Assembly: GCA_946886245.1 (NCBI GenBank)
Contig: CAMPIF010000325.1
Span: forward strand, 1 to 5,566
DNA length: 5,566 nt
Direction: 5' to 3'
DNA from: Ectopseudomonas composti
GTDB taxonomy: Bacteria; Pseudomonadota; Gammaproteobacteria; Pseudomonadales; Pseudomonadaceae
Positions within the stretch are counted from its first letter, which is position 1; each line of letters begins with the position of its first letter. The notes beneath the pieces are model-generated. The model worked only from the letters and a program-made list of their open reading frames with translations. It was not told the DNA's origin and ran no database searches. Below are positions 1 through 5,566 of this stretch, in pieces. Made by a program: the position numbers and the translations under genes.

Positions 1-10
1 AAGCAAGAAA

Positions 11-37
11 GGTGTGGCGCCCGTAAGGGGCGCAACC
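11..37 (-). terminator. Candidate intrinsic terminator (hairpin plus T-rich tail)
   Basis: GCGCCC (17-22) pairs with GGGCGC (28-33) around a 5-base loop, and an imperfect extension (11-15 with 34-37) lengthens the stem. Read on the minus strand, the stem is followed at once by TTTCTTGCTT (10-1). This suits a terminator for minus-strand transcription, possibly from the exported-protein gene ending at 184, although it lies about 150 bases beyond that stop. The T tract is interrupted, so this is only a candidate. On the plus strand no T run follows. Confidence 0.35.
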
Positions 38-104
38 CAAACGCTCAGCGCACGCAGTAACGGATAGTGCTAAGCCCGTGAGCAAGACGCACACAAACTT
101 GCCA

Positions 105-123
105 GTCCGGTGTCAACCCGGAC
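105..123. repeat. Small perfect inverted repeat in intergenic DNA
   Basis: GTCCGG (105-110) and CCGGAC (118-123) form a 6-bp perfect stem with a 7-base loop. A run of eight T (148-155) lies 24 bases further on, too far for a standard plus-strand terminator. The hairpin could be the remains of a terminator for a gene to the left of the window, or chance. The rest of 1-183 shows no supportable gene. Confidence 0.3.
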
Positions 124-183
124 GTTCCCCAAACTATGCGAAGAACCTTTTTTTTGCATGCCTTCAGCGCGGCGTGATGCCTC

Positions 184-717
184 TCAGCCTTTTTGCACGT
201 TGCGAATCAGAAAGCTCAGCGCCTTGGCCAACTCACCAGCGCCCTGGTGATCGCGCACGATACTCAGCAGCGCACTGCCATCAGCCGGATTGAACAGCAC
301 GCAGCGGATACCGCCGGTCGGACACTCGTAGCGGATGAACGGATCGATACCGAATACCGGCACGCGCTGATTGCGCACCGAGAGGACGGTGCCCTGCGCG
401 CCGCGACTCTCCTCACGCAGGATAAGCTCGCCGGCATTGCCGATATTGAAGCGGTACAGCAGGTCCTGCCGCTGCGCCTGGCCAACCTGGTAACCCGCGC
501 GCAGGGCGTAGGTTTCCAGCAATGCGTTGCTGTGCGCGAGCAACGCATGGCGCTCGTTGTCGGCCAGATAAAGACGCTTGAGCCCGTCCAGATAAGCGGC
601 CTGCTCGGCGCCCTGCAGCGTCGCCGCATCATCGGCGCCGGCAACCGCGGGTATGGCCGTAAAAAGTGCTCCGCCAAGCAGCATGGCCATGAGTTTTCTT
701 GTCAGTCTCGCTTGCAT
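184..717 (-). CDS. Hypothetical exported protein with signal peptide
   Basis: I do not recognise the family; this is a 177-residue protein. The N-terminus is a typical Sec signal peptide: a basic stretch (RLTRK, residues 4-8), a hydrophobic core (about 9-22) and a likely signal peptidase I site after AVA at residue 26, giving a mature periplasmic or secreted protein of about 150 residues. There is no lipobox cysteine and no further membrane segment. Residues 30-80 look helical and 85-155 look more strand-rich. The only two cysteines, C132 and C139, lie in the mature part and could form a disulfide. The start is supported by an AAGGG Shine-Dalgarno (minus strand, positions 728-724) six bases before the ATG; the stop is TGA. 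The gene is divergent from dipA and shares its upstream region, but nothing in its sequence ties it to c-di-GMP. Coding is judged from the signal peptide, ribosome site and plausible protein composition. The overlapping plus-strand frame lacks these. Confidence 0.82.
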   Translation of the reverse strand: MQARLTRKLMAMLLGGALFTAIPAVAGADDAATLQGAEQAAYLDGLKRLYLADNERHALLAHSNALLETYALRAGYQVGQAQRQDLLYRFNIGNAGELILREESRGAQGTVLSVRNQRVPVFGIDPFIRYECPTGGIRCVLFNPADGSALLSIVRDHQGAGELAKALSFLIRNVQKG

Positions 718-737
718 GATGCACCCTTGCCGAACGC

Positions 738-743
738 TATAGT
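738..743 (+). promoter_or_regulatory. Possible -10 element upstream of dipA
   Basis: TATAGT differs at one base from the sigma-70 -10 consensus, and with its preceding C also resembles the RpoS form CTATACT. No good -35 is seen at 16-18 bases; the nearest TTGCAT (712-717) is 20 bases away and overlaps the start of the divergent gene. If used, it gives dipA a leader of roughly 105 bases. Confidence 0.2.
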
Positions 744-774
744 GAAGTAGGCCTGAGCCCTAGCCTCCGTCCGT

Positions 775-801
775 GCCGCTGCGCCCTCTGGCAGCAGCGG
801 C
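775..801 (+). promoter_or_regulatory. Strong GC-rich hairpin in the dipA leader
   Basis: GCCGCTGC (775-782) pairs perfectly with GCAGCGGC (794-801), and GCC (783-785) pairs with GGC (790-792) inside it, giving 11 base pairs with one bulged A (793) and a four-base CTCT loop. No T run follows on either strand, so it is not an ordinary terminator. It lies between the possible promoter and the preferred dipA start at 857, so in the mRNA it would be a leader structure. Its role is unknown; effects on mRNA stability or translation are inference. Confidence 0.4.
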
Positions 802-856
802 CCTGTACTGAGAACGGATGCCTCGCCTGGTCAGCATACTGGAAGCCCGCCGCCCA

Positions 857-3562
857 ATGAAAAGCCATCCCGATGCCAGCGCACGCTCGGCAGCCGAGGT
901 TGTGACGCAGTTGCCAGTGCCCTCGCGGCTTGGCATGTTGCGTTTCGAGCGCTTGAATGAGCCGAGCTGGGCACTGCTGTTTCTCGACCCGGCCTGCGAG
1001 CGCCAACTGGGCATCTGCGCCAGCGATCTCTGCGCGCTGGTGGATGCCCCCTACGCCAGTCTGATGGAGCCCGAGGCGCGCTATCGTCTGCACGACGCCA
1101 TCCAGCAGCAACTGCTGCAAGGCCCGCATTACCTGGTGCGCTACACCCTGCATACACCGCAAGGGGCGCTGACCCTGCTGGAGATGGGCGAACCCTTCAA
1201 GCAGCACAACCGCCAGTTGCTGCGCGGCTATCTGCTGGTAGCGGACGAGAGCCTCGATCAGTACGCCCCTGCCGAACAGGAGCTGCACACGCAGAATCAG
1301 CAACTGCGCAACTCGCTGCAGCAATATCAGCGTACCCAGAATGATCACCTGCAACACCTCGCCCGTTCACGCACCCAGCAGCAACTGATCGTGCGCCTGG
1401 CGCGCCAGCGCTACACCTCCAGCGACCCACAGCAGGAAGCGGCCGAACTGATCACCCAGGCCGCCTGCGAGGTCTACGGTGTCGCCCGCGCCGGTATCTG
1501 GAAGCTGGGCAGCCAGCACCTGGACTCCGTGTCGCTTTATCGCCGCGACCTGGACCGCCACGAACAACTACCGTCGATAAACGCGCGGAATTTCCCGCAG
1601 TATCTGCAAGCACTGCACAGCGGCCGCGCCATCGACGCGCACGACGCCCAGCGCGATCCGCGCACCTGCGAACTGACCGCCGGCTACCTGCAGCCGTTGA
1701 ACATCTGCTCGATGCTCGACGCCAGCATACGCATCGAAGGCGAAGTGGTCGGCGTACTCTGCCTGGAGCATATCGGCGGCATACGCACCTGGCAGGCCGA
1801 CGAGATCGCCTTCGCCGGCGAGCTGGCCGATCAGTTCGCCCAGGTGCTGATCAACCAGCAGAAACGCAGCGCCACCAGCGCCCTGCATCTGTTCCAGCGC
1901 GCCGTCGAACAGAGCGCCAGTGCCTTTCTGCTGGTCGACCGCGACGGCCGGGTGGAGTACGTCAACCCCAGCTTCACGGCCATCACCCTGTACAGCAGCG
2001 ACGAGGTCTGCGGCCACCGCCTCTCCGAGCTGCCGGCGCTGAACAACCTCAGCGACCTGCTGTTCGATGCCAGCTCCAGTCTCGCCGAGCACAGCAGCTG
2101 GCAAGGCGAGTTCCGCAGCCGACGCAAGAATCTGGAGCCCTACTGGGGGCATCTGTCGATATCCAAGGTGTATGGCGACGACGGCGAGCTGACCCACTAC
2201 ATCGGCATCTACGAAGACGTCACCGAAGCCAAGCTGGCGCAGCAGCGCATCGAACGCCTGGCCTATACCGACAACCTGACCAACCTGGGCAATCGCCGCT
2301 CGTTCATCCGCAGCCTCGAACAACGCTTCGCTCAGCATACGCAGCAGCCGCTCGTCCTGCTGCTGGTGGACATCGACAACTTCAAGCGGATCAACGACAG
2401 CCTCGGCCACCAGACCGGCGACAAGCTGCTCTCGGCCCTGGCCCGACGCCTGCGCAACAGCCTCGGCGCCCAGGGCACACTGGCACGCTTCGCCAGCAAC
2501 GAATTCGCCATCCTGCTCGACGGTTGCGACCAGGACAGCGGCCTGCGCGTCGCTCATCAGGTGCTGCAGACCCTGGACAAGCCGCTGTTCGTCGACAACC
2601 AGCTGATCAGCATCACCGGCTCGCTCGGCCTGGCCCTGGCCCCGGAGCATGGCGACGACCCGCAGACGCTGATGAAGCACGCCGGCCTGGCCCTGCACAA
2701 GGCCAAGGCCAACGGCAAGCATCAGGTGCAGCTGTTCACCGAGGAGCTCAATGCCGAGGCCAACTACAAGCTGTTCGTCGAGAACAACCTGCGCCGAGCC
2801 TTGACCCAGAGTGAACTGGAGGTCTTCTACCAGCCCAAGCTGTGCCTGAAAAACGGCCAGTTGCTGGGGTTGGAGGCGCTGCTGCGCTGGCACCATCCGG
2901 AGAAGGGCATGATCCGCCCTGACCAGTTCATCAGCGTCGCCGAGGAAACCGGCCTGATCATTCCCATTGGCAAATGGGTCGTACGCCAGGCCTGCCGCAT
3001 GAGCAAGCAGATCGCCGCCATCGGCATGGGCGAACTGCAGGTGGCGATCAATCTGTCGCCCAAGCAGTTCTCCGATCCGGATCTGGTCGGCTCCATCGCC
3101 GCCATCCTGCACGAAGAACAGCTCGACCCGCGCCTGCTGGAACTGGAACTGACCGAGAGCCTGCTACTGGAAGCCACCGAGGACACCCGCCACCAGCTCG
3201 GCCGCCTCAAGAGCCTGGGCCTGACCCTGGCCATGGACGACTTCGGCACCGGCTATTCCTCGCTCAGCTACCTGAAGAAATTCCCCATCGACGTGATCAA
3301 GATCGATCGCAGCTTCATCAAGGACATTCCCGACAACCAGGACGACATGGAGATCACCTCAGCAGTGATTGCCATGGCCCACAACCTCAAGCTCAAGGTG
3401 GTCGCAGAAGGTATCGAGACTGGCGCCCAGCTCGGTTTCCTGCGCCGCCAGCAATGCGACGTAGGCCAAGGCTACCTGTTCGACAAGCCGATTCCCGGCC
3501 GCGAACTGATCGACAGCCTGCGCCGCTACCCCTGCCGGCCACAGGCTGACCAACGGACGTAA
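857..3562 (+). CDS. dipA: DipA/Pch-like c-di-GMP phosphodiesterase (PAS-GAF-PAS-GGDEF-EAL)
   Basis: This is a 901-residue cytoplasmic sensor enzyme, predicted to hydrolyse cyclic di-GMP. Domain order: PAS-like fold (about 27-131), Gln-rich coiled coil (140-185), GAF (185-336), PAS (343-457), GGDEF (about 466-625), EAL (about 650-890). The EAL site is complete: E673 of EAL, N732, E764 of ELTE, D794 and D795 of DDFGTG, K815, E851 and Q871, with the spacing of active EAL enzymes. The GGDEF signature is degenerate (ASNEF, 546-550) and has no RxxD inhibitory site before it, so cyclase activity is unlikely; the domain may still bind GTP. There is no signal peptide or membrane segment. In P. aeruginosa the homologue is needed for biofilm dispersion and is linked to the chemotaxis machinery at the cell pole. 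The start at 857 is preferred: GGAAG (841-845) lies 11 bases upstream and the protein then begins MKSHPDA, close to what I recall for P. aeruginosa DipA. An in-frame ATG at 818 would add 13 residues but has a poorer ribosome site. The gene ends 50 bp before msrA. Confidence 0.9.
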   Translation: MKSHPDASARSAAEVVTQLPVPSRLGMLRFERLNEPSWALLFLDPACERQLGICASDLCALVDAPYASLMEPEARYRLHDAIQQQLLQGPHYLVRYTLHTPQGALTLLEMGEPFKQHNRQLLRGYLLVADESLDQYAPAEQELHTQNQQLRNSLQQYQRTQNDHLQHLARSRTQQQLIVRLARQRYTSSDPQQEAAELITQAACEVYGVARAGIWKLGSQHLDSVSLYRRDLDRHEQLPSINARNFPQYLQALHSGRAIDAHDAQRDPRTCELTAGYLQPLNICSMLDASIRIEGEVVGVLCLEHIGGIRTWQADEIAFAGELADQFAQVLINQQKRSATSALHLFQRAVEQSASAFLLVDRDGRVEYVNPSFTAITLYSSDEVCGHRLSELPALNNLSDLLFDASSSLAEHSSWQGEFRSRRKNLEPYWGHLSISKVYGDDGELTHYIGIYEDVTEAKLAQQRIERLAYTDNLTNLGNRRSFIRSLEQRFAQHTQQPLVLLLVDIDNFKRINDSLGHQTGDKLLSALARRLRNSLGAQGTLARFASNEFAILLDGCDQDSGLRVAHQVLQTLDKPLFVDNQLISITGSLGLALAPEHGDDPQTLMKHAGLALHKAKANGKHQVQLFTEELNAEANYKLFVENNLRRALTQSELEVFYQPKLCLKNGQLLGLEALLRWHHPEKGMIRPDQFISVAEETGLIIPIGKWVVRQACRMSKQIAAIGMGELQVAINLSPKQFSDPDLVGSIAAILHEEQLDPRLLELELTESLLLEATEDTRHQLGRLKSLGLTLAMDDFGTGYSSLSYLKKFPIDVIKIDRSFIKDIPDNQDDMEITSAVIAMAHNLKLKVVAEGIETGAQLGFLRRQQCDVGQGYLFDKPIPGRELIDSLRRYPCRPQADQRT

Positions 3563-3612
3563 TACGCCTTTCTGCGCGTAGTCCACTACCCACCCACTTC
3601 CAGGAGACCGTC

Positions 3613-4266
3613 ATGGTTCTGCGTTCCCAGATTCTCGTTAACAAGGATGTCCTGCCAACTGCCGAGCAGGCCTTGCCCGGCCGCCCAGAGGCGATGCCAG
3701 TGGCAGACACTCACTATGTCAACGGCAACCCGATCAAGGCGCCCTTCCCCGCAGGCCTGCAACAGGCGGTATTCGGTCTCGGCTGCTTCTGGGGCGCCGA
3801 AAGACGCTTCTGGCAACAGCCTGGCGTGTTCAGCACGGCGGTCGGCTATGCCGGTGGCCTCACGCCCAACCCCACCTACGAGGAAGTCTGCTCGGGCCTG
3901 ACCGGGCACACCGAAGTGGTGCTGGTGGTGTTCGATCCGCAGCAGACCAGCTTCGAAGCGCTGCTCAAGGTGTTCTGGGAAGTGCATAACCCGACGCAGG
4001 GCATGCGTCAGGGCAACGACCAGGGTACCCAGTACCGCTCGGCGATCTACTGCCAGGACGACGCTCAACTGAGCGCCGCCAAAGCCAGCCAGGCACGCTT
4101 CCAGGCTGAGCTGGACAAGGCTGGAGTGGGCAGCATCACCACTGAAATCGCCGAGGCACCGACCTTCTACTACGCCGAGACCTATCACCAGCAATACCTG
4201 GCGAAGAATCCGGGCGGCTATTGCGGCCTGGGCGGAACAGGCGTATGTCTACCCCCTGAATATTGA
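3613..4266 (+). CDS. msrA: Peptide methionine (S)-S-oxide reductase MsrA
   Basis: The enzyme reduces the S-epimer of methionine sulfoxide, free or in proteins, using thioredoxin, and so repairs oxidative damage in the cytoplasm. The 217-residue protein carries the family signature GCFWGAE with the catalytic C58. The resolving cysteines C204 and C212 lie in the C-terminal Gly-rich [10 protein letters not shown] segment. C93 sits in [11 protein letters not shown]. This cysteine pattern and the N-terminal extension ([10 protein letters not shown]) match the long E. coli-type MsrA of about 212 residues. Other conserved blocks are [19 protein letters not shown] and [12 protein letters not shown]. 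The ATG is fixed by a strong AGGAG (3602-3606) six bases upstream. It follows dipA by 50 bp with no clear terminator, and is followed after 16 bp by the YjfB-like gene, so co-transcription is likely. No fused MsrB domain is present. Confidence 0.97.
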   Translation: MVLRSQILVNKDVLPTAEQALPGRPEAMPVADTHYVNGNPIKAPFPAGLQQAVFGLGCFWGAERRFWQQPGVFSTAVGYAGGLTPNPTYEEVCSGLTGHTEVVLVVFDPQQTSFEALLKVFWEVHNPTQGMRQGNDQGTQYRSAIYCQDDAQLSAAKASQARFQAELDKAGVGSITTEIAEAPTFYYAETYHQQYLAKNPGGYCGLGGTGVCLPPEY

Positions 4267-4282
4267 ACATGGGTGACGGGTC

Positions 4283-4480
4283 GTGGAGCTGAGCAGCATT
4301 TCCAGCCAGGTAGCGAGTCAGGCATCGGCGCAGATCTCCGCGCAGATGTCGCTTGTGCTGCTGCGCAAGACGCTGGAGCTGCAGGCCGCCAATATCACCG
4401 GGCTGGTGCAGTCAGCTGCACCGGTCAGCGCCCCCGGCAATCCGCCCAACCTGGGCAACAGCATCGATGTGATGGCCTGA
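4283..4480 (+). CDS. YjfB-family putative motility protein (small)
   Basis: The 65-residue protein starts at GTG (4283) and ends at TGA. It begins MELSSISSQ and has a Ser/Gln/Ala-rich helical first half, then VLLRKTLELQAANITGLV, then a Pro/Gly/Asn-rich tail ending IDVMA. This pattern matches the short YjfB family labelled putative motility protein; in Bacillus subtilis yjfB belongs to the sigma-D (motility) regulon. The biochemical function is unknown. There is no signal peptide or true membrane segment; the first helix could be amphipathic. No ATG in the same frame lies upstream before a stop, and the ribosome site before the GTG is weak (GACGGG at 4275-4280), so translation may be coupled to msrA, 16 bp upstream. 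The stop codon lies inside the left arm of a perfect inverted repeat. The overlapping frame starting at GTG 4273 was rejected because it gives an Arg/Gly/Gln-rich product of no known kind. Confidence 0.75.
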   Translation: MELSSISSQVASQASAQISAQMSLVLLRKTLELQAANITGLVQSAAPVSAPGNPPNLGNSIDVMA

Positions 4481-4504
4481 ACAACTAATGTCTTCAGGCC
4501 ATCA
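4470..4504. repeat. Perfect 12-bp inverted repeat over the yjfB-like stop codon
   Basis: Bases 4470-4481 (TGATGGCCTGAA) and 4493-4504 (TTCAGGCCATCA) are exact reverse complements around an 11-base loop (4482-4492). The left arm contains the last codons and the TGA of the YjfB-like gene. No T run follows on the plus strand; the next bases are GCCGGACTAAAC. It may act as a terminator of non-standard type, an mRNA 3'-end stabiliser, or a symmetric protein-binding site ahead of the HD-GYP gene. Which of these applies cannot be told from the sequence. Confidence 0.6.
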
Positions 4505-4512
4505 GCCGGACT
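4486..4512 (+). promoter_or_regulatory. Candidate sigma-28 (FliA) promoter for the HD-GYP gene
   Basis: TAATGTCT (4486-4493) matches 6 of 8 bases of the flagellar sigma-28 -35 element TAAAGTTT. After exactly 11 bases comes GCCGGACT (4505-4512), which keeps the GCCG core of the -10 GCCGATAA but not its second half. The spacing equals the enteric consensus. Transcription would begin near 4520, about 30 bases before the ATG at 4551. It overlaps the loop and right arm of the inverted repeat. The weak -10 keeps this a candidate only. Confidence 0.28.
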
Positions 4513-4550
4513 AAACTGCGGGCAACCAGCCATCTATCGACGAGCCCGGC

Positions 4551-5566
4551 ATGCCCGCCACTCTCCCCACCATCACCCCCGATCAGCTTTGTGTCGGCCT
4601 CTACGTTCATCTGGAACTGAGCTGGTGGGAGCATGATTTCGCCTTCAGCAATTTCAAGATCAAGGACGAAGCGCAGATTCGCGCCTTGCGCGCGCTCAAC
4701 CTGAGGCAGCTGCGCTATGACCCTGCGCGCAGCGATTGCCCGCCCGCGTCTCTGGTCGACAGCGTCACCACCGCTCCTGTCGAAGAACCGCCGGTCGACC
4801 CGGAACGTCAGGCACGCCTGGAACGCGTGGAGAAACTGCGCCACCTGCGCAGCCGCCTGGCCGAGGTGGATCGCCGCTTCATCGAGGCCAGCCAACGCAT
4901 CAAGACGCTCAACCAGACCCTGCGCAGCCGCCCGGAAGACGCCATGCGCCAGGCCGGAGCAATCGTCGGCGAGATGGTCGAGACGCTGCTCGGCGCCCCC
5001 GGCGTGGTGCTGCATGGCATCACGGGCAAGGCGGCCGAGGACAGTTACTTCCATGCCCTCAACGTCACCGTGTTGTCCCTGCTGCTCGGGCGCCAGCTCG
5101 GACTCGACAGCGAGGCCTGTCATAGCCTCGGCCTCGGCGCCCTGTTGCACGATATCGGCAAGCTGGAAGTGCCGAGCAAGGTGCTGCTCAAGCCCGAACC
5201 CTTGAGCCGCCCGGAGCAGCAACTGCTGCAGATGCACACCGACTTCGGCCTGCGCATGGGGCAGAAACTGATGCTCGATGACGAGGTGCTGCGCATCATC
5301 CACGAACATCACGAGCACTGTGACGGCAGTGGCTACCCGCGCGGGCTGCGCGAGGCCGGCATCGGTCGCCTGAGTCGTCTGGTGGCCATCACCAACCATT
5401 TCGACGGGCTGTGCAACCCGCTCGACCCGCGCCGGGCGCTGAGCCCACACGAAGCCCTGGCGCTGATGTTCAAGCAGCAGCGTGAGCGCTTCGATGAGGT
5501 GGCGTTGAAGGCCTTCGTTCGCGTGATGGGCATCTACCCACCAGGCAGCCTGGTGCAGCTGGAAGA
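4551..5566 (+). CDS. HD-GYP domain protein with N-terminal DUF3391-like region (3' end outside window)
   Basis: This is a predicted cytoplasmic c-di-GMP phosphodiesterase of the HD-GYP class. The first 338 residues are present and the frame runs off the window; relatives are about 400 residues, so probably some 60 are missing. Residues 5-60 (ITPDQLCVGLYV, then an HDFAFSNFKI segment) resemble DUF3391, and 84-125 look like a charged coiled coil. The HD-GYP domain (about 150 on) shows H168, HDIGK (H200, D201, K204), H229 in MHTDFG, and HHEHCDGSGYP (253-263) with GYP intact. The usual metal-ligand Asp near the end of the core is Asn (N282 in ITNHFDGLCNP), and the residue four before H168 is Asp rather than Glu. 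The ATG at 4551 is the only common start in frame after a stop at 4512; its ribosome site (ACGAG) is weak. Upstream lie an inverted repeat and a possible sigma-28 promoter. The Pseudomonas relatives I know of are PA4108-type proteins, but I cannot say which orthologue this is. Confidence 0.9.
   Translation, partial: MPATLPTITPDQLCVGLYVHLELSWWEHDFAFSNFKIKDEAQIRALRALNLRQLRYDPARSDCPPASLVDSVTTAPVEEPPVDPERQARLERVEKLRHLRSRLAEVDRRFIEASQRIKTLNQTLRSRPEDAMRQAGAIVGEMVETLLGAPGVVLHGITGKAAEDSYFHALNVTVLSLLLGRQLGLDSEACHSLGLGALLHDIGKLEVPSKVLLKPEPLSRPEQQLLQMHTDFGLRMGQKLMLDDEVLRIIHEHHEHCDGSGYPRGLREAGIGRLSRLVAITNHFDGLCNPLDPRRALSPHEALALMFKQQRERFDEVALKAFVRVMGIYPPGSLVQLE

Noticed and set aside
148..155. Run of eight T as the tail of a plus-strand terminator
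   Set aside because: No stable hairpin directly precedes it; the nearest perfect stem ends 24 bases before.
78..293. Plus-strand open frame of 71 codons at the left end
   Set aside because: It starts in intergenic DNA without a ribosome site, overlaps the exported-protein gene, and its product has an unlikely composition.
193..750. Plus-strand open frame of 185 codons opposite the exported-protein gene
   Set aside because: The minus strand has a good ribosome site and a signal peptide; the plus-strand product has neither and no family resemblance.
1568..3112. Long open frame of 514 codons on the minus strand inside dipA
   Set aside because: It is antisense to the conserved GAF-PAS-GGDEF-EAL coding region. 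The product is Gln/Ala/Leu/Val-rich with no recognisable motif, as expected from the reverse of a GC-rich gene.
3563..3580. Hairpin TACGC/GCGTA just after the dipA stop as a terminator
   Set aside because: The stem is only 5 bp with an 8-base loop and no T run follows, so read-through into msrA is more likely.
4273..4488. Frame starting at GTG 4273, overlapping the YjfB-like gene
   Set aside because: The product is Gly/Gln/Arg-rich and unlike any family I know, while the 4283 frame matches YjfB-family proteins.
4494..5450. Open frame of 318 codons on the minus strand opposite the HD-GYP gene
   Set aside because: The plus-strand frame carries clear HD-GYP motifs; the antisense product is low in recognisable content and reflects codon bias.
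1..5566. Mobile element, CRISPR array, phage or defence system
   Set aside because: No direct-repeat arrays, transposase or integrase motifs, terminal repeats or defence domains are visible; the genes are ordinary chromosomal ones.

Overview
The window is GC-rich, densely coded DNA that looks like the chromosome of a gamma-proteobacterium of the genus Pseudomonas. The species cannot be fixed from sequence alone. The main evidence is the large PAS/GAF/GGDEF/EAL protein, which matches the DipA (Pch, PA5017) family of P. aeruginosa and is followed directly by msrA, the same pairing I recall as PA5017-PA5018. There is no sign of a mobile element, CRISPR array, tRNA, rRNA or recent gene transfer.

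Layout. Positions 1-183 hold no convincing gene. They contain a GC-rich hairpin with a T-rich tail on the minus strand (a candidate terminator), a second small hairpin and a run of eight T. Positions 184-717 (minus) encode a small exported protein that I do not recognise. A divergent intergenic region (718-856) carries a possible promoter element and a strong hairpin in the leader of the next gene. On the plus strand there follow dipA (857-3562), msrA (3613-4266), a 65-residue YjfB-family putative motility protein (4283-4480, GTG start) and an HD-GYP protein with an N-terminal DUF3391-like region (4551 to the window edge, cut at the 3' end).

How the genes fit together. Three of the four plus-strand genes point to cyclic-di-GMP and motility. 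DipA has a complete EAL phosphodiesterase site but a degenerate GGDEF motif (ASNEF) and no inhibitory RxxD site, so it should break down c-di-GMP. The HD-GYP protein belongs to the other, unrelated class of c-di-GMP phosphodiesterases, but it has an Asn where a metal-binding Asp is expected. The small YjfB-like protein belongs to a family linked to motility. MsrA, a methionine-oxide repair enzyme, sits between them. The gaps are 50, 16 and 70 bp. The last gap holds a perfect 12-bp inverted repeat overlapping the yjfB-like stop codon and a sequence resembling a sigma-28 (FliA) promoter, so the HD-GYP gene may be transcribed separately with the flagellar regulon.

I found no clearly new biological system. 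The points most worth a second look are the altered metal site of the HD-GYP protein, the inverted repeat with the sigma-28-like site, and the structured dipA leader.
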